A stretch of DNA of 60,000 bases. Origin: Antedon mediterranea (Eukaryota; Echinodermata; Crinoidea; Comatulida; Antedonidae). Location of the stretch: assembly GCF_964355755.1 (NCBI RefSeq), contig NC_092680.1, forward strand, positions 16,099,001-16,159,000, in the 5' to 3' direction. Under the pieces are notes generated by a model that did not search any database, had not been told where the DNA came from, and was given only the letters and a program-made list of their open reading frames with translations. The translations under genes were made by a program, and so were the position numbers. Below are positions 44,320 to 55,420 of the stretch, in pieces; position 1 is the stretch's first letter; each line of letters starts with the position of its first letter.

Positions 44320-45165
44320 AGCCCCTTTCTCACAGATGTGCCTGCAATATACCGGTACAGTGCTGGCGTCGTGCCGGTATCGTTACCGGCATATACCCAT
44401 TCTCATCGGACTATCGTGCCGGAAATATAACCGGTATATACCGGCTTTCTGTGAGAAAGGAGTCGGGCATATTCGGCCAATAAAAAGTCTCTGACAAAAT
44501 AATTATTGAGGGCGTCCTTTATTGTCATGTTATTATTTTTGTCTAGCGATGATATGGCGGCGAATGTTAAGTTACAGATTATTATCTTCCTTTATAGCAT
44601 ATTTATGCAATACATGCTATGTACAGTATATTGTGCATATATTATACAGGTATAGCAATTAATTTGCCGTCATCAGCAATCTGTAAAACACCTTAGAAGG
44701 CTGTAGGCCTACAATTTACAAGCAAGGCGACGAAAGGTCAGGCACCAACAAACAAACAGCTAATTAATGGCCTAGCCTAAGTAAAGCGGCCTATATAGAT
44801 TATGCTACAAATTTCTTCTTGTCCCCTTATTTTAAGCAGCTCTCTTATCTCATTATCCCTCCAGTTCGACATTATTATTGTTAATTGAATTGAATAGGCG
44901 CCAAAGTGATACACTTGACTGCGCAAGGTGTCAAAGCCTCGACGGGGAACCCCGGAATATAACGGCGATACGTTCTCACAGAATGCCCGTCTGGCATTGC
45001 GGGGAATATCCCTAGAATATTACTAGGTCTAAAGCAGGTCATGTCGATGCCGGCATGGTGCCGGCACGATGCCAAGACGACCCGTTCTCACAGAAAACCA
45101 TACCGGCATGGTAATGGTATATTCCCGCAATATTCCTGGCACACAACTCTGTGAGAAAGGGGCTT
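44320..45165. mobile_element. TIR element inserted in the minisatellite
   Basis: Inverted ends AGCCCCTTTCTCACAGA / TCTGTGAGAAAGGGGCT. The interrupted repeat occurs uninterrupted at about 45214-45226 (ctcaaatagtgatac), which gives the empty site and points to a TA target duplication. Subterminal regions are rich in ccggtata palindromes. No transposase seen. Confidence 0.75.
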
Positions 45166-45310
45166 TAGTGATACAACCAGTACAGTAGGCGCAACCTCCG
45201 GCTCACTATGTCTCAAATAGTGATACAACCAGTACAGTAGGCGCAACCTCCGGCTCACTATGTCTCCAACAGCAGCACAAGCGGTAGGCTGTACCCTCCG
45301 GCTAACTTAC
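45166..45310 (+). repeat. 52-bp tandem repeat
   Basis: Units start gtgatacaaccagtacagta at 45168 and 45220, followed by a diverged third. The same repeat is found just left of the TIR element at 44220-44317. Confidence 0.8.
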
Positions 45311-45969
45311 TTGCTGTGTCTTAACTCTCCTTTTATTATTCAGCTCTAATTTTCTCTCTCTTTTCTCAATCTTCTCTCACTTTGTTTTCCAATTTCTCTA
45401 ATGTCCCTACTTATTTAACACGTCTTCTCCCTGCTTCTCCGCTTTTCCAGCTCCAATCTCTCCCTCCTTTTTAACGCAGCTCGAGGTAACCCTCCATTGC
45501 CTTCCTTATCCAATCCCTCTCTGCCCTTTTTCTCACGTCCGTTCTCTGCTTCTCCTCCTGCCTAACTCTGCCTCCATCTGCCGCCCTCTATCTGTTCCTT
45601 CTACCCCAAAATCATTACAATAGTTTAAAGGTTGCATCATATTGAGGGTTGATTCATGGAAAAGTGACGAATATTATGTAAACAACGTAAAATAAAAGCT
45701 TCTTTCGGATCTGTGTGTTAATTCTGTGTGTTTACGTTGACTAGCTCGGTTAGACAACTTCGTTCTTTGACCAAAACATCGTACGATATTGCCTTGACAA
45801 CGACTTATTCCGGTACAAATTTGTTCGCCGGAATGGCGTCCATGGATTACAAACGTAATGGCAACCCCATAGTGATTCTTTGATAGCTAAATCAAACTCA
45901 CGGTTATATTTCCTTAAACAATTGCGCCGGTCTGGTCTAGACGCACACGCCTTATGCTATTTTTATTGC
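45311..45969. other. Pyrimidine-rich tract and spacer, no gene seen
   Basis: About 45320-45600 is strongly CT-biased on the plus strand (ctctctcttttctc, ccctctctgccctttttctc). The rest is unremarkable. Confidence 0.5.
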
Positions 45970-46950
45970 TCACACATCCTTTAGTGCAGTTACACGTCTT
46001 CGGAGATAGTGTAACCAACTTCGGAAGCAATTGCCCATCAACGTTTGTCCACCCCATGTCTGTAGCATAAAACTGGTGTAGGGACTTTTACCTGTTTCCA
46101 TACTGAAGTTTGGAAATGTGCACGCATGAAGCATCGCTGCATCAGATGTTGGTGGCAGAGGCAGAGCCTCCTGTGGACGTCCACTACAGAAGAGTATCAC
46201 ACGTGCTTTGTCACAAATCTCCACGAGGACCGCAGCGGGAGGGAGACGCCAGCTAGGCGGGACAAGATCTAAAGATGGCAGTGCATCGAAATCGAAAGGC
46301 CAGCATCGCCACTGCTGCTACGGACCAACACTGAACCAAGGGTCAGTGTTGGGCAGCAGTTCGTTTCAGCCGCGTCAAAGACAGGGGTTCCTTCGACGCC
46401 ACCGTCAGACTGGAGGACGGCACCGAATTTGGATTGGAACAGGCATTAACTAATTAATTAATTTACGTGGAAAAAAAAGCTGCGTCGCTCACATGGTTGA
46501 TTATCATGAAGTTCAATTTTCTCATAGAATTCATCTATCTTAGTTAAAAGCTTATCTGTAAAAGTACCCAACCTGCTTGTAAATGAGGGTGGAATCTCTA
46601 ATTTGGCAAATGTACAGTAGCGATTTCATACTTCAGACTTCATTTCATTGCAATATCAGTTTGCTTAGACTCTGTGATGGTTTGTTTTGTCTTCCGAGTG
46701 AACTCCACATGATAGATGATACTTTTCTTCTGCAGCAATTAGGTCATTAATACAAGCAACACGCACTCGCATTTTCTGTTCAAATTTAGAAGTTCAAGTA
46801 TTTCAGTGCTCTTCTTTAGGGTAGTGATTGAAATCAACTTTTGCTTGATGTTTTCCTTCTGGCAGAACATGCACAATTCCCATTTGTTGTGCACTACTTT
46901 GAAAAGTCTTCACAAACTTTCAGCCAATCAAAGGGCTACGTTTTGTTTGG
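45970..46950 (-). pseudogene. Decayed copy of the Cys/His-module protein family
   Basis: Minus-strand translation across frame breaks recovers family motifs in order. First comes CMFCQKENIKQKL then a region with AAEEKYHLSC (about 46670-46890), matching the C-x-x-C...AEAKYH-x-x-C module at 18312-19566. Next is EIPPSFTSRLGTFTDKLLTK (about 46450-46640). Then the 84-residue frame 45970-46224 has PLPPTSDAAMLHA, a motif I associate with the C-terminal part of the same family. At least three frame changes and stops interrupt it, so it is not functional as it stands. It keeps C-terminal parts that the apparently intact gene lacks. Confidence 0.6.
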
Positions 46951-49059
46951 AGCAATGGCTTTATTTTATTTCTACATAGTTTTTAAGTGCTAATCTCTAT
47001 ATGACTGAATGATAATACTTTTTCTAATGATTTTACAGTGGCGGATCTAGAGGGGTGAGGGCGTACCCTCCAACAACCCCCCCCCCCGCCCTATAAATCT
47101 GGAGAACAAAAAATTATCCTACCACAAGGGAGAAAAATATCGGGGAAAAAGCGTAAAAAAGAGTAAAACTTTCACTTTTGATTAAAATACATTGTTTCAG
47201 CGCCGTGCTAATTTACTTTTTATTAGAGGCCACAATTGCCGTTGCTGTAAATTTCTAAGAGTTGCGAAATGAATTGCCTATTTTCACCTGAAAAATAAGC
47301 GCATTTTGGTCCCTGGATGTAACATGATATTGACGCGTGTATCGTACCCATAATCGGGCTCGAACGATTCGTACAAAGGACACCGCCATACAACCGCGTA
47401 GGTCTACCTATTGTTTAGATCGCTGGCAGTCAGCAAGCATAAATAAAAGTATATATACGTCAAAAATGGAACGCCGTGGTTACCTACAGATCATCATCAT
47501 AGAGGATTTGTTAATAATAATATCGTAGGCCTACTGTGGTAACTGTGTACTGTAGTGTACATTATAGACACCGATTTTTTTTTCTAGGCCACCCACCCAA
47601 CTGTATCAATACCTATTTATATATTTAATTTCTTCAACAAATTGATGTAAATAAATATTGAGCCATAATAAGCATTACGTTTGCGCTTTTTTCGGGGCTT
47701 CCCCTAGATGGACGTTCGCATTGAACTTGAACGCAATCAAAACTAAATACTGAGTGAATGAAATCGGCAACAAAATGTTATATCGTCCTGTAATTAGTCA
47801 CGTGTGTTTATTGGAGGGAAAAAGTATGATCGTTTTGCTCATTGGTAGCATGCTACATTATTATGAGAGTGTCTTTTCCTGCAAATTATAGAGGAGGTGC
47901 CATCTATATATAAATTATGGTTAATTCTGACATAGGCGAGCACAATGCAAAAACTTCGGTACAAATCTCCGCCTTGGATACCTACCTTATCTATCTCAGA
48001 TGTACCGCGAAACGTAGATTTGATAACATTAGTTTTCACATCGACGCTATTGTTCCATATTTCTATCTTAGGAAGATATTATAAAGCGTTTTTTAACACA
48101 ATTTATAATTTCAACAGTAGATTTTCAACTCAATTTCAATTCTTCGCGGGTCAAAGTAATTTCCGGGTTCACCTTGCAACAACCTTTTTATGGTTCGGGC
48201 GAAACCCCCCTTCCCCACCCCCCTTACAGCGAACCCCCTTTAACCGACTGCGAACACCCATCCCCGACAGTGTCCCGTTAGGACCGAGATGTCTGCCCAT
48301 GTTCCAAACCGTAATGTCTTCTTTCTTGGGCCCACTCTGTTACGGCAGTTAGTTTCAAAAGATGTTTAAATTAAATAATGTATTAATAATTATTAGGATG
48401 GTATTTGAATAAACATCACTTTGAATAATAATCATTATACTATTTGTAGTAGAATTCATCGCACTGTTACCTACAATTTACCAAGCATTTGTTACTCTTT
48501 TTTACCACTTTTCATATCTATTAGAGAATTTCATTTGATTATAAATGTTACCATATTATTATTAAAACTAAAAAAATTAACATTATTATCCCTCGAATAA
48601 GCACCTCCCTCAAATGAACTCCGCCTCCCCAAAGGGCCCTACCAAACAATAAACACTATACTTTAAAATGTTATTAATCATCTAAAACACTGTGAAACAG
48701 AGTAGTTTAGTTTTACGAATGTCAAGCATTTTCAATAATGGTAACCGACAGAAAACGTAGAAGGAGAACATTTTTATCATTCCGAGAACCATCGTCTACA
48801 CTTCCTAGAGGGGGATCGAGCGAAGCGAGTGTACCATTTCTTCCGGCATCTGGGCGTCATTTAACAAAGTTCTCTTCACCACAGGTCCTGTCGATGGCCT
48901 TGGAAAAGCACCTTTTCCGCCATGTACGTGCAAACGCTGACGTGCGCGAAACGCCCTGTTGTGACGCTTTACTCAAAATAGGCCTATATGTCACCCTTTA
49001 ATAGGCTAGTACCTCAGTTTTCATATTTAAAATATCAATTTTTAATACATTTATTTAAC
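46951..49059. other. Intergenic or intronic, no gene supported
   Basis: At 47038 gtggcggatctagaggggtg followed by a C run looks like a transposon terminus, but I found no partner. ORFs at 47945-48352 (plus) and 48738-49001 (plus) lack recognisable domains. The second contains gatcgagcgaagcgagtgta, similar to the Helitron hairpin. Confidence 0.4.
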
Positions 49060-49192
49060 GTGAGAGTGCCATTTCCGACCATCTAGAGGTTTTACATTTT
49101 CAAAATCGCCTCAACTCACCCACAACCATGGTGGGGGCTGAGTTGTTGTGGACTCTCTACAGTTGCGCCCTCGCCTTTCACAAAATAACTCA

Positions 49193-49205
49193 AGGTCAAA
49201 GGTCA
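49193..49205 (+). promoter_or_regulatory. Perfect nuclear-receptor DR1 motif
   Basis: AGGTCAAAGGTCA, a direct repeat of AGGTCA with one-base spacing. This is the established binding arrangement for HNF4, RXR heterodimers and COUP-TF. It sits inside a segment (tcaaggtcaaaggtcaataatgttag) repeated at 49334, so it may simply be repeat-borne. Confidence 0.4.
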
Positions 49206-49333
49206 ATAATGTTAGAATCCGCCATTTTTTGCAAAAACATGCCATTAGACTGGATATAAATGTGTAGTTTTTGAACAATTTAAGCCCTAATTTGTATATC
49301 TCCGATTAGTGGTTGCTGAGATATGAGAATTCA

Positions 49334-49346
49334 AGGTCAAAGGTCA
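49334..49346 (+). promoter_or_regulatory. Second perfect DR1 motif
   Basis: The same AGGTCAAAGGTCA with the same flanks (ttcaaggtcaaaggtcaataatg), 141 bases from the first. It lies about 1.2 kb downstream (in plus coordinates upstream of the minus-strand gene start side) of the Ig exon region. Confidence 0.4.
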
Positions 49347-49639
49347 ATAATGTTAGAAATAGCACTTCCATTCATTTTTGGACAATTTTTTTGGAATATA
49401 AAAACATATATTTTAACGATTTTGACACCATAATTAAGTATCTGTGACTAGCGGTTTCCAAGATACAGAGTACGTTATTAAAAATGGCGGCCATTTTTAA
49501 TTATGCAAATTAGGCTACTTCCCGAAAAATGTCCTAACGTTGATAAATGTGTTCAGTAGGGTCTAAAAAACACATTTCATCAAAAAAAACTTTTCTTGCA
49601 ATTTGTGTGAGAAAAGGGTCATTTTTTAGCTAAATCCCA

Positions 49640-50110
49640 TGGACTACAAGTAGCGTGTAGTGTATTGTTCGTTTTCAGCTTTAAAGCATCTGCTTAGAGA
49701 GAACTGTGCATACGTCTGTAGGCCTACTGTACGACCGCTGACTGATAAAGATTACTATCAGAAACTAAAAGACCCTTCCCATAGACTACACCACCTTCTG
49801 CCAAAAGCGCCTAAATCTGGATACAATTTAAGACAAGTTAAAGAATGTTGCATTCCAAAAGTAAAAACAGAACGATCAAAAAATGTCATTGTAAACTTTG
49901 GTCTCTTTCACAAGTGGTAGGCATATGCATAAGTATCTCTGCACAGTCGTATTTTCCTCTGACTTCTATTTTGTCTGTTCTTCGATGTTTTGTGTAATTT
50001 GATTTTTGTTGTTGATGGATAGGATATGTTTTCATTTAAGTATAATTATATATTTTTGTATGATTCAACCCAAAAGTTGCAATAAAAGTTATTTATCGTT
50101 TATCGTTGAA
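49640..50110 (+). mobile_element. 3' end of a non-LTR retrotransposon
   Basis: The frame 49660-49920 ends in HRLHHLLPKAPKSGYNLRQ then IPKVKTERSKNVIVNFGLF. This is the pattern (YNLR, IP...T.R..N) seen at the C terminus of many LINE reverse transcriptases. It is followed by about 190 bases of UTR, AATAAA, and a tail of TTATCG-like repeats (about 50080-50106). The reverse transcriptase core is absent, so this is a 5'-truncated copy. Confidence 0.5.
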
Positions 50111-50179
50111 CGTCTCACGCAGTTATGCGGCGCTATACAATCTTTGATCCAAACAGTATGAATAATAAATATAACTTAC

Positions 50180-50621
50180 CATTAACATGGAGTTTTCCAA
50201 TACTGCAACCAGATTCAAGGACAGAATCCAAAATGCTACATTTATAATATCCATCATCACACAACAACGTGTTTGCAATGGTGAGAGTAGCTAAATTAGT
50301 AGCTACAGTATCAACTTTATATCTGCCATTTGGGTTTGGCCCACGAGTATCAACTAAACGGTGCAACTCATCTCCTTCTTCTAGAGTTCTGTATCTGTAC
50401 CATGTAACGACCTTAATAGTTCTAGTACTATTATCATCGGGTTTGTAACGACAATTCATGACGGTGTCTTCACCTTGTGTAACATTAGCATTGGGTACAT
50501 CAATCGTAGGCAGTTGATCGGTTTGACAGCTGTGTATAGCTGAAATCAAATAAAGTACAAACAAATGTTTTAAACATTTTACCGAGATACTGACCATCAA
50601 AAGGTGGCTTTCAGCCGACAT
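50180..50621 (-). CDS. Leader and V-type Ig-domain exon
   Basis: The domain exon 50180-50539 lies between ttgatttcag (acceptor) and aatg/gtaagt (donor), both phase 1. It encodes a V-like domain with VMNCRYK, VTWYRYR and DDGYYKC, plus an additional Cys in VLESGCSIG. The reading frame also continues upstream without a stop to ATGs at 50619 and 50597. The continuous translation gives a plausible signal peptide (VKCLKHLFVLYLISAIHSC), so either this is one leader-plus-Ig exon or a separate leader exon splices to 50539. Its partner exon is probably 42956-43267. The rest of the receptor is not visible. Confidence 0.7.
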
Positions 50622-50799
50622 CTCAAGTCATCATCTTGACTTGACCAATCCCTTAGAATATTGAAAAAAAAAATAAAATTGAAAATTACCATAAATTGAA
50701 GCAATGACAACAATAGATTTCAGAATGTATCTACAGGTAGTCATTTTTAAGATTCAATCTAAAAGAAGAAGACAATAATAATAATATTAATAATAACGA

Positions 50800-51440
50800 G
50801 GACGACGCGATAACACCAGCAGCAACAGTATATCAGCAACAACAACAGCAGCATCCACAACTTTAGCTTAAGCAACAATAGCATCAGCAACAACAGCATT
50901 AACAACGGCATCAACATTAACAATAGCAGCAAAAATAACAGCAACAGCAGTAGCAGCACCATCAGCAGCAGCAACCACAGAAACAACAGCAGCATCAACA
51001 TCATTAGCAACAACAGCATCAGCAACAACAACAGCAGCAGCAACAGCACCAGCAGCAACAACACCAGCAGCAACAACATCAGCAGCAACAACATTAGCAA
51101 CAACAACATCAGCAGCAACAAAACCAGCAGCAACAGCCTCAACAACAGCATCAACAGCAACAACAGAATTCAGCAGCATCAGCAACAACAGCATCAGCAA
51201 CAATAACAGCAATAACAACGCCAGCAGCAACAACACCAGTGGCAATAACACCAGCAGCAACAACACCAGTAGCAACAACATCAGCAGCAGCGACAGCAAA
51301 AACAGCAGCAGCAACAGCATTCACCAACAACTGTAACAGCAACATCAGCAGCAACAACAACAAAACAGCAGTAACAACAGCAACATCAGCAACAACAGCA
51401 TCAGGAGCAACGACAACAGCAACAACAAACAAGATCATAC
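50800..51440 (+). repeat. (AAC/AGC)n trinucleotide repeat, block 1
   Basis: About 640 bases of mixed CAA, CAG, CAT and ACC triplets. All six frames are largely open, giving spurious Leu-, Ala-, Thr- or Gln-rich ORFs. Confidence 0.9.
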
Positions 51441-51965
51441 AGATATAGGGGTGCGGGAACGATTTTTGAAGTGGTGGGGTCAAGGGTATATCTTTGATTT
51501 TTAAATAAGGAATGGGGGCTTAGAAAAAAAAGTTTATTTCGCCAAAATTCGTGGTCGAAGGGAGTCGGTGATGAGCCGAACGGATCATCTAGGATTTCTG
51601 AAACGGCGCATAATAATATTGAGGAAGCAGACACTCCGGCCGGCCAAATGCGCTCACTTTGCGCAGAATTGTAAGGAGGCGTGTCTATTTTTGTTTTCGT
51701 ATCTAATTTTGCCTTTCAAAAATGGTAGCGCAAAGCAATCTCTAACCCGGGATCCGCCCCGCCGGAATATAATAGAATGATAGAGGTTCAGACGTTCTCT
51801 GTGGTACATTTAAATTGTATTATTTGTATTTTCTCTTTAAATTTCAGCTGTTTGTATTGTTGAGAAAGAAAAGAGCTAAGACTAATAAAGAAATATCTCT
51901 TAAATTGTTGGGGGTCAAATATTTGACCCCACACCCTAAGATTTGTTTAGTTGCCCTCACTGAAC
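51441..51965. other. Spacer between trinucleotide blocks
   Basis: No supported gene. It contains a perfect 20-base palindrome, GGGGTCAAATATTTGACCCC, at 51911-51930. Confidence 0.5.
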
Positions 51966-52430
51966 TGAACCCCAGCATCAGCAACAACAAAAGCAACAAA
52001 AGCATCATCAGCAACAACAACAAGAGCAACAATAGCAGCAGCAGCAAAAACAACAAAGCAACAACAGCATCAGCAGCAACAACAACAACAACAACAACAA
52101 CAACAGCAAAAACAACAAAATCAACAACAGCATCAGCAGCAACAACAACAACAACAAAAGCAACAACAGCAGCAACAACAACAAAAGCAACAACAGCATT
52201 AGCAGCAACAACAGCATTAGCAGCAACAACAACAACAATAAAAGCAGCAACAGAAGTAGCAGCAACAGCATCATCAGCAGCAGCAACAGCAACAACAAAA
52301 GCAACAACATCAGCAACAACAACAACAACAATAAAATCAACAATAGCAGCAACAACAACAACAGCAGCAGCATCAGCAGCATCAACAACAAAAGCAACAA
52401 CAGTAGCAGCAATAACAATAAAAGCAACAA

Positions 52431-52462
<32 letters not shown>

Positions 52463-52545
52463 TCAGCTTCCACAACAAAAGCATCAGCAGCAGCAACAGC
52501 AGCTTCCACAACAAAATCAGTATCAAAAGCAGCAGCAACTGATGA
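51966..52545 (+). repeat. (AAC/AGC)n trinucleotide repeat, block 2
   Basis: About 580 bases of the same triplet mixture as block 1 in the same orientation. A 244-residue plus-strand frame enters it from a short non-repetitive lead (51815-51970), but I regard it as chance. Confidence 0.9.
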
Positions 52546-53046
52546 CTAACTATTTTTTCGCGGGATTTATGTTTTTCCAACCTTTTGTAGTGTTTTTACC
52601 AACTTTTAAACAATTTCGACTTAAAATCACGTCATACGAGCACATCGAATTGGGTAACTTGCACACGTTTTTTTATGAAAAAGTTCAAAAATTCGTCAAA
52701 AAATTATGCCTTTTTTTTTAAACAGCCATAGTTTCTAAACTAAACGGTGAAAGTAATTTTTAGTAAATATTCTGGAAGTTGATGAGTTGTAGATATCGGA
52801 TCATGCATCAATATGGCTCACCGGACATTGTGAGGTCATCGTATGGCGACCCGAATATAAAATATAGGATTTTTGTCTCTTTCGTCATAGCTCATCACAT
52901 TTAATAGAGCCCATCTCCACTTATGCGTATTCTATTTCTCCCCAGATTGTAATATGATCTAGGTCAAGCAATTACCTTTCACATGATGACGTCATCATGA
53001 TCAGTAACTAACTTGGGTCACTTATTTTCATCATTGAAGTAAATTT
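52546..53046. other. Intergenic, no gene seen
   Basis: Nothing coding. The stretch ttaaaatcacgtcatacgagcacatcg near 52622-52650 resembles 31970-31995, so part of it is another dispersed repeat. Confidence 0.45.
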
Positions 53047-55420
53047 AAATTCAATTCAATTCAAGAAACATTTATTGACCAAAAATATTATATAACATTA
53101 ACCATGGTTTGCATATAATATATATAGTCGATGGGCCTGTCGCTGTAGTCCCTCTTTACATTATCTTAATCTTAATTAGCCGTTACGTATATTATATATA
53201 AAAAAAGAATACAGTATCTTAATTAATTAGGTTACCATCTAAAGTATACTTTAATAAATATTCTTTAATGGACCTTTTTTAACTTTTGCCATGCTTATGC
53301 ACCATGCTTGGAATTTTATTACAGAAATATTTCCAAAGTTTAGGTCCATTTATCTATATATAAATTTACGTAAGGGCAAAAATCGGTAAATCGTGCGTTA
53401 TTTCTAGAATGTTTACGCGATGGTATATAAAGTTGGTTCGTACTTTCGGTACTAATTTTAACCACCTGATGTAACCCTGTTTACTAATTAAATTGAGTTC
53501 GATAATTAGTTATTGACGATTAAAACGAATTTAGGTTCAAAGATTTGCCCCAAATAGGGGTGTTTTCCGATCGTGGTATACACTGTCTAATGGATGTCAA
53601 TTTGAAAAATACCCGCACACAATAATACGAGGACGCTTCGCATTTTCCTATCTCCTCCTACGATAATTGTTTTTAATAGCTGAAAACCGGTTGAACAGTT
53701 CGAGTACAGCATCATGATGTTGAAGACAGGCCGATTTTCTTTAAAAAATGCTATTTTGATACATGTAATATACGTTTTTACAAATGTATTGATTTGTGAT
53801 GAATGGAACATTCCAAATTATTTGGTTTAACCATAGAGGTATAGATTTAGATTTATGGGCCCCCTTGGAGAATAAACATAAATAGTATTGCAATGCTGTA
53901 CAATACTGTTAAGGTATTGTTAGATTATAAACATATAATATACAAATAAATAAACGTTATTACTGACAGTTGCTTCTCAACGTTTGTATTAATTAATAAT
54001 TTAAAAATATATAAACGTACGTAGTGGTACGTGTATCGTTACATGTACTTTACTATTTCAATAGACTATGACAGTGAGAGTTTTAACAAAGTATTAAATC
54101 GTAAATGTTTTACTGTATTTAGTGGTATATTATTTATAGGCCTATAAAACATTAAAAACAATATTTCGTTACTGAGTGGATAAGAATATATTTTAAAATG
54201 TTTCCTCTTTGTACCTATCTTCTTCCCCCATCCCTCAACCCTTAATGTTACATACAAAACACAAATTGGGTTTGTTTAAATGAGTCCAAATAAAAAAATT
54301 TGACTCATTTTGTTTCTCTCTCGGAAGTAATTCCCAGGGTGCTAATTTTAGCTGACTACATAAATCATCGTGTATATTTATTCGTTTCTGTAAACGACAA
54401 TGTATTATAGTCCTGCAGTACGTACATTTGAAATCTCCATTTTTTTCTCGCTGGAAAATACTGTGTATTCGAGAACCATCTGTGGGCACGACCTAGATGG
54501 TACGCGAGCGAAGCGAGCGTGCCATCTAGTATGAATAAATTTTTGGCCGCAAGTTAGTCTTGAGAAAGGTACATTCATTGCATATTTTGTGTCTAAGATT
54601 GTGATAATTGTTGTCATGCTTACTAAAAATGTTTAGAACATATTGTGGTAACACACCACGCCTAACATTATCCATGAAGCCTATAACATTTAGTTTATAG
54701 ATGTCGTGAATATTAAGTATTTTTAGTTTTTTAAACAGAGGTTCAGACGACACTCTCATGTTTGAATGAGTTATTATTCTGGCAGCTCTTTTCTGGAGCT
54801 TCCATAATGTTTCCAGTGTAGTATTGTATGTGCTTCCCCATACAGATTACCATTATTATTGGAAATGGGGTAATGTTAAGGTGTTGTATAAGTTGGTTAA
54901 AATATGAGATGGAAAAAAATCTCTAACTTTCACTAGTATTACAGTAGCCCTGGCTACTTTTTTACTGGTAAGTTTAATATGCTGCTTCCAGCACAGATTT
55001 TAATTGATCACGACACCTAATAACGTAACATTTTCTTTTTGTTCTAGTATAATATTGTTCATTTTTATACACACATTGTTTGTGTTTACACATTTTTGTG
55101 GAGCTCTAAATACAACATAATTTGTTTTACAAATGTTCAACAAGAGCTTATTGGCTTTAAACCACATGTTTATTTTCTCAAGTTCAGTATTGATTATGCT
55201 TGACAATACTTTGAGATCGTTGCCACATTTTATGCTTGTTGTATCATCTGCAAAGCAAATGACATTGAGCTCAGTACTTGCATTATATATGTCATTAACG
55301 TATAAAAGGAACAGTAATGGCCCTAATACCGAGCCTTGTGGGACTCCAATACCATTTTCCTGTATAATAGATGCTGTACCATTAATATAAACATAGTCAA
55401 CGCAATACCTCTGATGCCAA
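53047..55420 (-). pseudogene. Non-LTR retrotransposon reverse transcriptase, decayed, interrupted by a Helitron
   Basis: Minus-strand translation from about 55410 reads YVYINGTASIIQENGIGVPQ then GSVLGPLLFLLYVND, CFADDTTSIKC (the FADD catalytic motif of Jockey/CR1-type enzymes) and MWFKANKLLLNICKTNYVVF. It continues through WKLQKRAARIITHS and LFKKLKILNIHDIYKL to about 54530. After the Helitron at 53353-54529 the C terminus resumes (GPKLWKYFCNKIPS, then KEYLLKYTLDGN). The 3' UTR ends in a TTGAA-repeat tail at about 53047-53064. Several stops are present, and the 5' part is missing, cut at about 55420 by another Helitron copy. This is a dead fragment. Confidence 0.85.
53353..54529 (+). mobile_element. 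Non-autonomous Helitron, copy E (1177 bp)
   Basis: 5' TCTATATATAAATTTACG preceded by A and 3' hairpin ending CTAG followed by T, on the plus strand. It splits the LINE coding sequence, and the LINE reading resumes on both sides, which defines the ends independently. Confidence 0.85.

Noticed and set aside
47038-48350. A transposon starting at gtggcggatctag
   Set aside because: Only one end is recognisable. I could not find a matching inverted end.
50759-52580. Long poly-Leu, poly-Val/Ala and Thr-rich ORFs
   Set aside because: Triplet repeats leave all frames open. There is no independent coding evidence.
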